DNA from: DAIQRJ01 sp963708795
Lineage (GTDB): Bacteria > Actinomycetota > Actinomycetes > Propionibacteriales > DAIQRJ01
Length of the DNA: 64,000 nt
Direction of reading: 5' to 3'
Assembly: GCA_963708795.1 (NCBI GenBank)
Contig: CAVPUH010000006.1
Location: 310,001 to 374,000, forward strand
Shown piece after piece: positions 1 to 8,243 of this stretch. Both the position numbers and the translations under genes were made by a program. Each line of letters starts with the position of its first letter. The stretch's first letter is position 1. The notes beneath the pieces were generated by a model. It searched no databases and was not told the origin of the DNA. It saw nothing but the letters and a program-made list of their open reading frames with translations.

Positions 1-111
1 AGCGCCCGGGACGCGCCCGCGGCACCGGTCGCCCTCGCGTGGTCGGCGCTGCTCGGGACCGGTCCCGGCGGCACACCGGATCGCCTGCATGCCGAACAGC
101 GGGCACGCTGA
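1..111 (+). CDS. 3' end of an upstream gene, likely part of the injection-system operon
   Basis: Frame 1 is open from the window edge and ends in TGA at 109-111. That stop overlaps the ATG of the next gene as TGATG, which is typical of translational coupling. Only about 36 Ala/Gly/Arg-rich C-terminal residues are visible and no motif can be recognised. The inference that it belongs to the injection-system operon rests only on the overlap and orientation. Confidence 0.5.
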   Translation, partial: SARDAPAAPVALAWSALLGTGPGGTPDRLHAEQRAR

Positions 112-1001
112 TGGAACGCGCGACCTTCATCGTCGAGTCGACCGGGGAGCGGATCCCCTGCCTGCTGAATCCCGAGCACCTGACCTTCACGCGCACCGCT
201 GGGTTGCGTCGCCCGCAGGCCGGGTCCGGCGCCCTGACCGGCCTCGGGCGATCCGACGAGCCGCTGCTGCACACCGGGGGCGGCCGGACGGAGCTCGAAC
301 TGCGATTGCTGTTCGACGTCACGCTCGTCACCGACCCGACGCCGGTCACGGACGTCCGCCAGCTCACCAGCCGCCTCTGGGGCCTGGCCGAGAACCAACC
401 CACGGCCGGTGGCCAGCCGGCCGGTGTCGGTGGCCCGGGTGTGGGCTCCGCGACCACCGGGTCCGCCGGGGCAGGCGCCGCCGTCGCGGCCGCCGGGCTC
501 GCCAGCGGCGACCCCACGTCGGCGAACGGGACGTCCATGTCGACCACGGTGGCCGCCGTCCGGATGGTGTGGGGACGTCAGCTCAACTACCTCGCCGTCA
601 TCGACGCGATCGCCGAGCGGCTCGAACGGTTCGATGCGAGCGGCGCCCCGACGCGGTCGTGGCTCTTCCTGAGGCTGGTTCGCGTCCCGGATCTCCGCCC
701 GACCGCCGTCGACGCGCCCATCGGGGGCGTCCCGCTCGGTGACGAGCTCGCGGCCGCGGCCGAGACGGCTGCCGCCGACCCGCAGGGCGTGCACACCGTG
801 CTCGGCGACGGCGACACCGCCGAGACGGACGACCCGGGCGCCGGCGGCGAACGTCTCGACGCACTCGCCGCCCAGGCCTACGGCGGTCGCGCCTGGCTGT
901 GGCGCTGGCTGGCCGCCGCGAACGGGCTGGCCGACGGCCCGTGGGCACCCACCGGCACCCAGCTGATCATCCCGCCGCCGCCCGAGGACGTGACGCCGTG
1001 A
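111..1001 (+). CDS. Contractile injection system tube/baseplate protein with C-terminal LysM domain (Afp7/gp53-like)
   Basis: A 296-residue protein. The N-terminal 110 residues resemble the CIS tube-associated proteins, which start with a hydrophobic strand pair and a conserved stretch around LLNPEHLTFTRTAGL. Residues about 115-165 are a Gly/Ala-rich linker. The last 50 residues form a LysM-like module (LDALAAQAYGGRAWLWRWLA, then a Pro-rich end), the arrangement of Afp7/Pvc7 and phage gp53, which join the inner tube or baseplate hub to the spike. The ATG at 111 overlaps the upstream stop, and the 3' end overlaps the next start as GTGA. Upstream alternative starts would lie inside the previous gene. 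The LysM part probably serves in assembly, as in other CIS, rather than in cell-wall binding. Confidence 0.82.
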   Translation: MERATFIVESTGERIPCLLNPEHLTFTRTAGLRRPQAGSGALTGLGRSDEPLLHTGGGRTELELRLLFDVTLVTDPTPVTDVRQLTSRLWGLAENQPTAGGQPAGVGGPGVGSATTGSAGAGAAVAAAGLASGDPTSANGTSMSTTVAAVRMVWGRQLNYLAVIDAIAERLERFDASGAPTRSWLFLRLVRVPDLRPTAVDAPIGGVPLGDELAAAAETAAADPQGVHTVLGDGDTAETDDPGAGGERLDALAAQAYGGRAWLWRWLAAANGLADGPWAPTGTQLIIPPPPEDVTP

Positions 1002-2542
1002 CCACATCGGCTCCCCTCACCGCCATCGACCACCGCGTGATCCCCCAGGTGCGGGTCCGCGTAGCGGGCCGCGACCTCGACGACGACCTGGCCCGGACGC
1101 TCGGAACGATCCGCGTCCACCGTGAGCTGTCCATGCCCACGGCGTGCGAGCTCGAACTCGTCGCCCCGCCGTCGGCCGGCCGGTTCGACCTGGGCGCCGA
1201 GCTGGAGGTACGGGTCGCGGGCCACGAGACGGTCATGTTCGCCGGTGGCGTCGTCGCGATCGAGGACAGGTTCGCCGCCGACGGCGTCCACCGACTGCGC
1301 ATCCGCGCCCACGACGTCGCCCACCGGCTGCGCGCCAGCGGCAGCGTCCGCACCCACGTCGACACCGACGTCACCACGATCGCCCGGGCGTTGTTCGCCG
1401 ACACCGGGTTGTCCGTCCATTCGGGCAGCGACGGACCGCGCTGGCCACGCCTGTTGCAGCGGGGCGAGTCCGACCTCGCCTTCTTCGACTCGGTCTGCCG
1501 CCTGGCCGGACTGTGGTGGCAGGTCGTCGACGACCGGCTGGAGCTGATGCCGATGGCGGTCGGCGACGACGGCTCGCCGCGCGAGCTGACCTGGGGCGGC
1601 GACCTCCTGGAAGCCAGCGTCACCCGCTCGGCCGTCACCGCCACCGAGTCCGTCACCGTCGCCGGGTGGGACCTGTTGACCGGGACCGCGGTGGAGGGGT
1701 CGGCCCGCAGCCGGGCCGACTCGGCGTCCGACGGTCGCACGCGGGCACTGGCCGGATCGGCTCTGACCGGCAGCGCCGAGGCCGATGCTCTCGCCGAGCT
1801 GACGATCGGCCTCGAGGCCGCGGCGGCCGGCGTCCTCGCTGCCGTGGCGATCGGCGACCCCGACCTTCGGCCCGGCACGCGGGTCGCCATCGCCACCAAC
1901 GGCGTACCCGGGCTGCCGGAGGGCTCACGTACCTCGGCACCACATGTCCTCACCACCGTCGACCACCTGGTCGACGACGCCAGCGGTTTCGTCAGCGTGC
2001 TGAGTTCCGCACCGCCGACGACCCCGTCGCCCGGCCGGGCCGAGGAGACCCCGTCGGTCACTCTCGGGAGCGTGGTCGACGTCGACGATCCCGATCACAG
2101 CGGTCGGGTCCGGGTCACGCTGTCCGCCTACGCCGACGCGGAGACCGACTGGCTGCCCGTCCTCGCCCTGGGCGCCGGTCCCGACAAGGGACTCGACTGC
2201 CAACCGGACGTCGGTGACCTCGTCCTCCTCACGCATGCTCCGGGCAACCCCACCGCGGGAATCGTGCTCGGTGGCCTGCATGGTGACCGTGCTCCGGCCG
2301 ACGGCGTCGGCGTCGGCGACGGTGGCGACGGCGTGCGGCGGTACGGGATGCGCACGCCTGACGGCCAGCGATTCGTCCTCAACCGGGACACCGACGGCGT
2401 GATGATCGAGAACCAGGCCGGCAGCACCGTCCGGATCGACGAGACCGGCATCGTCGTGCACTCCGCCGGCGAACTCACCCTCGAGGCGCCCGGGCACGCC
2501 ATGCGGTTGCGCGCGGCGAGCATCGACCTGGAACAGGCCTGA
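998..2542 (+). CDS. VgrG/gpD-like spike protein of contractile injection system (Afp8-like)
   Basis: A 514-residue protein. Residues 1-330 are of the phage late-control gpD/VgrG gp27-like hub type. Residues about 345-430 form a gp5-like OB-fold module: a VDDPDHSGRVRV motif, then a WLPVLALGAG strand and a conserved QPDVGDLVLL segment. A beta-rich end with a HSAGELTLEAPG repeat follows. Such trimers form the needle at the bottom of the tube. GTG at 998 overlaps the upstream stop by four bases; a longer in-frame extension exists but would run 99 nt into the previous gene. No extra C-terminal effector domain is visible. Confidence 0.88.
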   Translation: MTTSAPLTAIDHRVIPQVRVRVAGRDLDDDLARTLGTIRVHRELSMPTACELELVAPPSAGRFDLGAELEVRVAGHETVMFAGGVVAIEDRFAADGVHRLRIRAHDVAHRLRASGSVRTHVDTDVTTIARALFADTGLSVHSGSDGPRWPRLLQRGESDLAFFDSVCRLAGLWWQVVDDRLELMPMAVGDDGSPRELTWGGDLLEASVTRSAVTATESVTVAGWDLLTGTAVEGSARSRADSASDGRTRALAGSALTGSAEADALAELTIGLEAAAAGVLAAVAIGDPDLRPGTRVAIATNGVPGLPEGSRTSAPHVLTTVDHLVDDASGFVSVLSSAPPTTPSPGRAEETPSVTLGSVVDVDDPDHSGRVRVTLSAYADAETDWLPVLALGAGPDKGLDCQPDVGDLVLLTHAPGNPTAGIVLGGLHGDRAPADGVGVGDGGDGVRRYGMRTPDGQRFVLNRDTDGVMIENQAGSTVRIDETGIVVHSAGELTLEAPGHAMRLRAASIDLEQA

Positions 2543-2545
2543 GCG

Positions 2546-2962
2546 ATGCCCGACTCCTCATCACCGACACCCGACGAGGTCACCCCACCCTCGCGCGCGG
2601 AGGGCACGAAGGGGAGCTGGTGGTGGCTCACCGAGGACGTCGACGTCAGGTGCGCGCACCGGCTCGGGCATGCGAGCGTGCCCGCCAGCCAGAACCTGGT
2701 GTCGGTCGAGGGCAGGTTCGTGCTGGTCGATCCCGATCCGCAGGGCCAGTCGATCGACAACTGCCCGAACATCGGCGTGGGTATCAAACGCTGCATGACC
2801 ACGCTCCCGGTACTGCACGGCAAGTCGGGCTTCGTGCGGATCAACGGTGCCCAGGTGATCCGGGCCGACCTGTCCGGACTCACCGACGGGACGCCACCCG
2901 GGTCGGTGACCTACAACGTGCAGAAGCCGGGCCAGGACCTCGTCGGAGAGAAGGACGCATGA
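2546..2962 (+). CDS. Small injection-system protein, candidate PAAR-like spike tip
   Basis: A 138-residue protein between the spike and gp25 genes. It contains a Trp triplet (residues 24-26), a basic/His patch (CAHRLGHAS) and a CPNIGVGIKRCMTTLP segment followed by short beta-type repeats (GKSGFVRINGAQVIRADLSG). Position, size and the Cys/Gly-rich beta character fit a PAAR-like cap that sharpens the spike, but I do not recognise a definite PAAR motif, so this is an inference from context. The start lies 3 nt after the spike stop, and the stop overlaps the next ATG as ATGA, so the gene is embedded in the operon. Confidence 0.6.
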   Translation: MPDSSSPTPDEVTPPSRAEGTKGSWWWLTEDVDVRCAHRLGHASVPASQNLVSVEGRFVLVDPDPQGQSIDNCPNIGVGIKRCMTTLPVLHGKSGFVRINGAQVIRADLSGLTDGTPPGSVTYNVQKPGQDLVGEKDA

Positions 2963-3456
2963 GCGTGAATGCGGGGGTCGGCGGCCAGGGCACCGTCGTG
3001 CAACGGCCCGCGACGGCTCGGGTGGCGGGACGCGGTGTCATCCGTCCGCTGGCCGGCTTCCGGTTCTCCCATCCCGACCTCGACGCCGGCCGGATGCCCG
3101 GTTTCGGGGTGACCCCGACCGGCCGCTTGGAGCTGCTCACCGGCAACGAGACGCTGCGTCAGCAACTGCTGCTCCTGATCTCGACCGTTCCGGGTGAGCG
3201 CGTCCAGCGACCGGACTACGGCTGTGAACTCCTGCTCCTGACGTTCTCACCGAACGACGAGACCACCGCGGGCCTCGCCATCCACTACGTCCGGAGGGCG
3301 ATCGAGCGCTACGCGCCGAAGATCCGCATCCTCGCCCTCGACGCCGGACCGTCGGCCGAAGATCCGGGTCGGCTCGACATCACCCTCGCCTACGCGCCCC
3401 TGGCGGGAGGCAATCCGGACACGCTGACCGTCGCGCTCGATCTCGAGGGGAGCTGA
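2959..3456 (+). CDS. GPW/gp25 family baseplate protein (Afp9-like)
   Basis: A 165-residue protein whose core (residues 40-165) has the gp25/lysozyme-like baseplate signature: a first-strand region with ELLTGNETLRQQLLLLISTVPGERVQRPDYG and a YAPKIRI strand. Such proteins form the inner baseplate ring that clamps the spike and nucleates the sheath. The N-terminal 40 residues are a basic, Gly-rich extension. ATG at 2959 overlaps the upstream stop (ATGA). A longer same-frame reading from 2620 would cover the preceding gene and is rejected. Confidence 0.9.
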   Translation: MSVNAGVGGQGTVVQRPATARVAGRGVIRPLAGFRFSHPDLDAGRMPGFGVTPTGRLELLTGNETLRQQLLLLISTVPGERVQRPDYGCELLLLTFSPNDETTAGLAIHYVRRAIERYAPKIRILALDAGPSAEDPGRLDITLAYAPLAGGNPDTLTVALDLEGS

Positions 3457-3554
3457 CTGACACGGCTCGCCGCACCTGCCCATCCACCCACCGCCACCCG
3501 CACGTCCAGCACCCCGAACCGGTCTGAGTGCCGGCCCGCCCCGAGGAGCCCGCG

Positions 3555-6131
3555 ATGCCCCTGCCCGTCCCCGACCTCGACGACCGCGACTTCGCGACGT
3601 TGTTGGCGCAGGCGAAGGCGATGATCCCTGCGCGCTGCCCGGACTGGACAGACCTGAGTCCCAGCGACCCTGGCATCACCCTCCTCGAACTGTTCGCCTA
3701 CCTCACCGAAACGATGCTCTACCGGCTGAACCGCCTGCCGGAGAAGGCGTTCCTGCAGTTCCTGAACCTCGTCGGCGTGCGGCTCCAACCGCCGTCGTGC
3801 GCCGCCGCCGAGCTGACCTTCACGCTCTCTGCGCCGGCCGCAGCCGACGTCCGGATCCCGCTGGGGACGAGAGTGAGCGCGGGCGCGGGGAACGACGCAC
3901 CGACGTTCAGCACGGTGGCAGACGCCATCATCGCCGCGGGCAGCACCGAGGCCACCGCTGTGGCCATTGCGGGCGAGCTCATCGAAGCCGAGCTCATCGG
4001 GACGGGCACCGGACTGCCGTCCCAGCAGGTGAAAGTGGGTCGTCCACCGATCGCGCTCGACGCGATCGACCATCGCGGTCTGGTCATCGGGGTCGAGGCC
4101 GAGACGTCCGAACTCGAGGACCGCGCCCCGACGACCCAGGTCGCGGGACGGTGGTTCCGGCTGTGGAACCAGGTCGATCACTTCGGCGTCCACGAAGCCG
4201 ATACCTCCGGCGAACGGCACGTGTTCGTGGCCGATCGGGCCGAGGGGACGATCCTGTTCGCTCCGGCGATCCGGCGACCCGACCCCACCACCTCCGCGGG
4301 CGAACTCGGTGCCGCCGCGGAGCTCCTGGCGGAGGTGCCGGCCTCGGGTCGGCAGATCCGCGCCTGGTACCGACACGGGGGCGGCGCGGACGGCAACGTC
4401 ACCGCGAACACCCTGACCGCCTTGAAGGACCCGGTACCCGGCGCACCCGGACTCAAGGTGACCAACGCCCAGGCGGCCAGCGGCGGACGAGCCGCCGAGA
4501 GCCTCGACAACGCGTTGGTGCGTGGACCGGCGTCGCTCAGCTCACTCGATCGCGTCGTCACGGCACGCGACTACGAGCTGCTCGCCTGCTCGGCCAGCGG
4601 CGGCGTGTCGCGGGCACGCGCCATGGCATCCGGGTCCCTGTGGGCGGGCGCCACGCCGGGTGAGGTGTCACTTCTCCTCGTGCCCACGCTCGGGACCGAC
4701 GACCCGCGGCGGGCCGACGCTGCCGAGATCCGCGCCCACCAGTCGCCCGAGACCATCCAGACCGTCCAGGACGCGCTCGCCGCTCGACAGGCGGTCGGGA
4801 CGCGGACCCGGGTCGGCTATGCGGGCATCAAGACGTTCCACGTCGAGGCCACCGTCGTCGTCCACGTCGCCGAGGACCGGGACGCCATCAGGGAGCGCCT
4901 GTTGACGCGGCTCGCCGAGGCGGTCTGCCCGGTACCCGGCCCCACCGGCGGCGGATGGCCGTTCGGTCAGGCGCTGCGCAGCTCCGCGGTCTACGACGTG
5001 CTGCTGTCCGAACGCGGTGTGCGTTATGCCGAGCAGGTGCGGCTGGTCACCGAGGAGGTGCCCACGTCGATCAACGTGCTGCTGCGCGATCCCAACCAGG
5101 CCTCGATGTGGTTCGCAGCTTCGGGATCGCGGATCTTCCGCAGCAGCGACGACGCCAAGGGCTGGGAGCTGCTGGCCGACTTCGAGGGCGAGACGATCGA
5201 GCGGATCGTCGCCTGCGGGCCGGTCCCCGGACTGCTCCTCGCGGTCGGCCGGCTCGGGGAGACCGACAGCAGCAGGCTGCGGTTCTCGAGCGACTTCGGC
5301 GAGTCCTGGAACGTCCTCGCCGAGCTCGACTTCCACGTCGAGGATGCCAGCCTGACGCCCGACCGGGACCCGATCGTCTTCCTGGCCTCGGATCGTGGGC
5401 TGCTGACGATCACCCTCGAGACGGGTTCGGTTCCGCTGCCCGTGCTCGTCGACGCCACGGCGCCGGCGAAACCCTTCTATGCGGTCGAGGCCTTCCGCGA
5501 CGACGGCGGTCAGCTCCGGGTCGCGGCCGCCGCGCAGGAACTCGGTGGGGTCTACATCTCCTTCCAGGACGGACGTGCGGGCACGTTCCAGGACACCGGA
5601 CTGGCCGGCACCGACGTCCGGATCCTGCAGGTACAGGAGATCGGCCCCCGACGGTTCCTGCTCGCCGGCTGCTACGCCACCGGCGACGATCCTGGCTACG
5701 GCGTCGTGCGCCTGGAACTGCGCGGCCCGCAACCCGATCCGCAGGGCTGGGTCCTGGCCGGCGGCGACTGGAGCGGCGGCAGTTGCCGCGGACTCGGGTC
5801 GATCGGCGAGTCCATCATCGCGGCGACCTCCCGCGCCGGAGTGGCGGTCTGCGACCCGACCACCGATCAGGGCAGGTGGCGCACACCACCAGTGGACTGC
5901 GGGCTGCCACTGCGCGACCCGGGACGGTTCGAGCCCGTCACCGCGATCGCCGTCTCCGGTGACCCGTTCGTCCTCGCCGGCGGTCCGGCCGGAGTCCGGA
6001 GCAGCGCGGACGTCGCGACCTGGCAGCCGGCGTCGGAGAAGGTCTTCACCGAGCGGATCACGCTCCCGCCGGCGTGGCTGTTCGCCGCTGGGGACCACCA
6101 ACTCGAGGTGGTGACCGAGGATGCGCGCTGA
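3555..6131 (+). CDS. gpJ-like baseplate wedge protein with inserted beta-propeller-like region (Afp11-like)
   Basis: An 858-residue protein. Residues 1-110 carry the baseplate J signature (RCPDWTDLSPSDPGITLLEL, then LFAYLTETMLYRLNRLPEKAFLQFLNLVG). Residues about 110-500 are the remaining wedge domain, ending near RYAEQVRLVTEEVPTSINVL. From about 505 to 830 the character changes to short beta-repeats with Asp-box-like motifs (FRSSDDAKGW, FSSDFGESW, VRSSADVATW), as in BNR/sialidase-type propellers. The final 25 residues (ERITLPPAWLF to the end) look like the usual J-protein tail, so the propeller-like block seems inserted before it. The start is ATG 3555 with GAGGAG at 3543-3548. The next gene starts 11 nt before this stop. 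Confidence 0.85.
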   Translation: MPLPVPDLDDRDFATLLAQAKAMIPARCPDWTDLSPSDPGITLLELFAYLTETMLYRLNRLPEKAFLQFLNLVGVRLQPPSCAAAELTFTLSAPAAADVRIPLGTRVSAGAGNDAPTFSTVADAIIAAGSTEATAVAIAGELIEAELIGTGTGLPSQQVKVGRPPIALDAIDHRGLVIGVEAETSELEDRAPTTQVAGRWFRLWNQVDHFGVHEADTSGERHVFVADRAEGTILFAPAIRRPDPTTSAGELGAAAELLAEVPASGRQIRAWYRHGGGADGNVTANTLTALKDPVPGAPGLKVTNAQAASGGRAAESLDNALVRGPASLSSLDRVVTARDYELLACSASGGVSRARAMASGSLWAGATPGEVSLLLVPTLGTDDPRRADAAEIRAHQSPETIQTVQDALAARQAVGTRTRVGYAGIKTFHVEATVVVHVAEDRDAIRERLLTRLAEAVCPVPGPTGGGWPFGQALRSSAVYDVLLSERGVRYAEQVRLVTEEVPTSINVLLRDPNQASMWFAASGSRIFRSSDDAKGWELLADFEGETIERIVACGPVPGLLLAVGRLGETDSSRLRFSSDFGESWNVLAELDFHVEDASLTPDRDPIVFLASDRGLLTITLETGSVPLPVLVDATAPAKPFYAVEAFRDDGGQLRVAAAAQELGGVYISFQDGRAGTFQDTGLAGTDVRILQVQEIGPRRFLLAGCYATGDDPGYGVVRLELRGPQPDPQGWVLAGGDWSGGSCRGLGSIGESIIAATSRAGVAVCDPTTDQGRWRTPPVDCGLPLRDPGRFEPVTAIAVSGDPFVLAGGPAGVRSSADVATWQPASEKVFTERITLPPAWLFAAGDHQLEVVTEDAR

Positions 6132-6945
6132 CCGGGCGGCGCTGCTGCTGCCGGAGGTCGTCCGCCGCGGCGCGCAGCCCGGCTCGCCGCTGGGCGCGTT
6201 GCTGGACGTCATGGAGGCCATGCATTCGCCGGCCGAGACCGCGCTACGTGGCCTGCCGTCGATCCTCGATCCGCAGACCACCCCCGATGACTTCGTGCCG
6301 TTCCTGGCCACCTGGGTCGGCCTCGACGACGTCGTTCCCGACGGAGTCGAGTTCGAGGCGGGTGTCGGCAGGCTTCGTCAACTGGTCGCCACGTCGGCCG
6401 CCCGGGCCCGGCGCCGCGGCACCCTGGACGGCCTGCGCGAGACCCTGCTGATCGCCACCGGCCGCGGCGACATCACCGTCGACGACGCCCGGAGAAACGC
6501 TTCCGGGGGTGTCCTGCCCTTCCACGTCGACGTCGTCGTCCCGGCAGCCGCGGCCGGGTTGCTCGATCTCGTCCAACGGCTGGTGGAGCACGAGAAGCCG
6601 GCGTTCGTCACCGCGACTGTGACGCTCGCATCAGCGAGCACCGGTCAGCCGGCGACGAGTGGCGCCGCGGGTCCTGATCAACCAGGCTCCACCGACACCG
6701 ACACCGACACCGACACCGGTGGCGCCGCCGTTACTGGTCCGGCACCGCAGTCCCAGCCGACTCCCGGTTCGGACGCGACCTCGCAGGCCGGCGCACCCGT
6801 ACCGTCTGTGGTCGCCACAGCGGAGCCGTCCGCAACCGTTCCACCGTCACCCGTGCCACCCGAACCGCCTGACGCCGCCCCGTCCCCCGCCGCCGCGGCG
6901 CTCGTGGCGGACGAACCGGGCGATCACCCGGGGAGCCCGGCGTGA
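6121..6945 (+). CDS. gpI-like phage tail/baseplate protein with low-complexity tail (Afp12-like)
   Basis: A 274-residue protein. Residues 20-150 match the tail protein I type of CIS wedges (GAQPGSPLGALLDVMEAMHS, FVPFLATWVGLDD, RRGTLDGLRETLLIATGRG), which pair with the J-like protein in the baseplate. Residues 170-274 are Pro/Thr/Ala-rich and disordered-looking, including a Thr-Asp dipeptide run encoded by a tandem hexanucleotide at 6691-6714. The gene overlaps the upstream stop by 11 nt and the downstream start by 4 nt. It may bridge baseplate and fibres, but no fibre domain is visible. Confidence 0.83.
   Translation: MRADRAALLLPEVVRRGAQPGSPLGALLDVMEAMHSPAETALRGLPSILDPQTTPDDFVPFLATWVGLDDVVPDGVEFEAGVGRLRQLVATSAARARRRGTLDGLRETLLIATGRGDITVDDARRNASGGVLPFHVDVVVPAAAAGLLDLVQRLVEHEKPAFVTATVTLASASTGQPATSGAAGPDQPGSTDTDTDTDTGGAAVTGPAPQSQPTPGSDATSQAGAPVPSVVATAEPSATVPPSPVPPEPPDAAPSPAAAALVADEPGDHPGSPA
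6691..6714 (+). repeat. Tandem hexanucleotide (ACCGAC)x4
   Basis: Four perfect ACCGAC units, then ACCGGT, inside the gpI-like gene, encoding alternating Thr-Asp. Because the unit is a multiple of three, copy-number slippage would change the length of the low-complexity linker without breaking the frame. Confidence 0.85.
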
Positions 6946-7400
6946 GCGTGGGCAAGGTGATCGTGATCGGCGTCGTCGCCGTCCTGGTCGCGGTCGGCGG
7001 CGTCCTCGCGGTCGATCACCATCGGAGCCAGGGCGACGCGTCCACGAAGTCGAGCCTCGTCGAGAACCTGTCGGGGCTCGCCGGCAAGCGGGACGCCCGG
7101 GCGTCCGACTTCGCCAACTCGCCGTGCGCGAACGGCCAGCCGGGAGTCCTCACGGTCGCGGCCGGCGGCGTGTGCTCGGTGTCGCTGCCGAGCAAAGTGG
7201 GCGCGGTGACCCTGTGCGCGACACCCGGTTCGCAGGTGCGGATGGTCGGAACCGACTATCCCGCGACCGTGAGCAAGGGGTCCGAACTCGCCTGCCCAGC
7301 CGGTCACATCCTGCGCGTCTACGACGAACGAACGGTCATCTCGCTGCTGTGCCCGACGACGGCACCGTGTCAGTTCAGCGTGCTCGGCAAGGCCGATTGA
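6942..7400 (+). CDS. Membrane-anchored secreted protein at end of injection-system operon
   Basis: A 152-residue protein with a short N-terminal segment, one hydrophobic helix (residues about 5-24, VIVIGVVAVLVAVGGVLAVD) and an extracytoplasmic domain of about 125 residues. That domain has six Cys in small groups (SPCANG, GVCSV, TLCAT, LACPAG, LLCPTTAPC), suggesting disulfides. GTG overlaps the gpI stop as GTGA, so it is co-transcribed with the baseplate genes. I do not recognise the family. Because actinobacterial CIS assemble in the cytoplasm, a membrane protein in the same operon could tether or gate the particle; this is inference only. Confidence 0.65.
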   Translation: MSVGKVIVIGVVAVLVAVGGVLAVDHHRSQGDASTKSSLVENLSGLAGKRDARASDFANSPCANGQPGVLTVAAGGVCSVSLPSKVGAVTLCATPGSQVRMVGTDYPATVSKGSELACPAGHILRVYDERTVISLLCPTTAPCQFSVLGKAD

Positions 7401-7415
7401 GCCGAGCCGAGTGCG

Positions 7416-7444
7416 TTGCCGGCAGGCACCGATCGCCCTAAGGT
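7416..7444 (+). promoter_or_regulatory. Sigma-70-type promoter for a leaderless gene
   Basis: TTGCCG at 7416-7421, a 17-nt spacer and TAAGGT at 7439-7444. The ATG of the next gene begins 6 nt after the -10 hexamer, so the transcript would start at or next to the start codon. Confidence 0.6.
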
Positions 7445-7450
7445 GCGGGG

Positions 7451-7942
7451 ATGTCCAGCTGGGATGAGTTCACCGTCCTCGCACCGCGCATCGCCGAGGT
7501 CTTCGCGCGTCGCCACCGCGCCACCGGCAACCTGTGCATGCTCGGGACCCTCCGTCCGGACGGGTTCCCGCGCATCAGTCCGGTGGAACCGCGGTTCTTC
7601 GAGGGCGAACTCTGGATCGGCGGCATGCCGGGGACGGCGAAGTTCCGGGACCTCGTCCGCGATCCCCGCTTCACCCTGCACACCGCGACTGTCGATGCCG
7701 CCGTCTCCGAAGGCGACGCGAAAGTGTGGGGCGTCGTCGAGGACGTCCAGGACGCCGAACTCCACCAGCGATACGCGGCGGCGCTCTACGACGAGACCGG
7801 CTTCGACCTCCGGGGCCAGACCTTCGACCACCTCTTCCGCACCGACCTGACCGGCGCCGCATCGGTGGCGGTCGACCAGCCGCATCTCGACATCACCGTG
7901 TGGAAGCGCGGCGCATCCGAGCACGTCGTCCGCAAGCACTGA
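7451..7942 (+). CDS. Pyridoxamine 5'-phosphate oxidase-family (split beta-barrel) flavoprotein
   Basis: A 163-residue protein with the split-barrel flavin-binding pattern: ATGNLCMLGTLRPDGFPRISPVEPRFFEGELWIGG at residues 25-60, then KFRDLVRDPRFTLHT. Members use FMN or F420, and substrates cannot be assigned from sequence. The start ATG 7451 has no Shine-Dalgarno but sits 6 nt behind a -10 box, so it is probably leaderless. It is transcribed separately from the injection operon, 50 nt downstream of it. Confidence 0.78.
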   Translation: MSSWDEFTVLAPRIAEVFARRHRATGNLCMLGTLRPDGFPRISPVEPRFFEGELWIGGMPGTAKFRDLVRDPRFTLHTATVDAAVSEGDAKVWGVVEDVQDAELHQRYAAALYDETGFDLRGQTFDHLFRTDLTGAASVAVDQPHLDITVWKRGASEHVVRKH

Positions 7943-8086
7943 GCACCCGCTCAGCTGATCGGTCAGGCGTATCGGCCGGCCGACCGATGAGTCCGGGTCG
8001 ACCGTCGAGTCGGACCCCGGGTAAGCCGGAACGACGAACCCGAAAACACGCAGCCCGAAACACCGAGCCCGAACGGAGGGCGTGAG

Positions 8087-8217
8087 ATGCGAACACTCTG
8101 CGCCGACATGTTCTGCACGGTCGACGGATTGGCGACCGGTCGAGAATCGGCGGCGTACTTCGGCTACCCCGGCTCCGACCTGGATGCCTGGGTGGCCGAG
8201 CAGGTCGCTCGCCCCGG
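8087..8217 (+). pseudogene. 5' remnant of a dihydrofolate-reductase/RibD-C family gene
   Basis: After a good Shine-Dalgarno (GGAGG at 8076-8080) the frame reads MRTLCADMFCTVDGLA, then GYPGSDLDAWVAEQ, the typical first 45 residues of RibD-C/DHFR-like reductases. The similarity stops near 8217, where the sequence abuts the 3' end of the opposite-strand gene at 8244. The C-terminal three quarters, including the NADPH-binding region, are missing. Two related genes occur at 39385 and 42908. Upstream (8042-8075) the motif CCCGAA recurs three times. Confidence 0.65.
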
Positions 8218-8243
8218 GTCATGCGCCGGCCGGAGCCCGAACC

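Noticed and set aside
1..7400. Prophage tail module instead of an injection system
   Set aside because: No capsid, terminase, integrase or lysis genes appear, and the LysM-spike-gp25-J-I order with a membrane protein fits eCIS. Upstream sequence is missing, so a prophage is not fully excluded.
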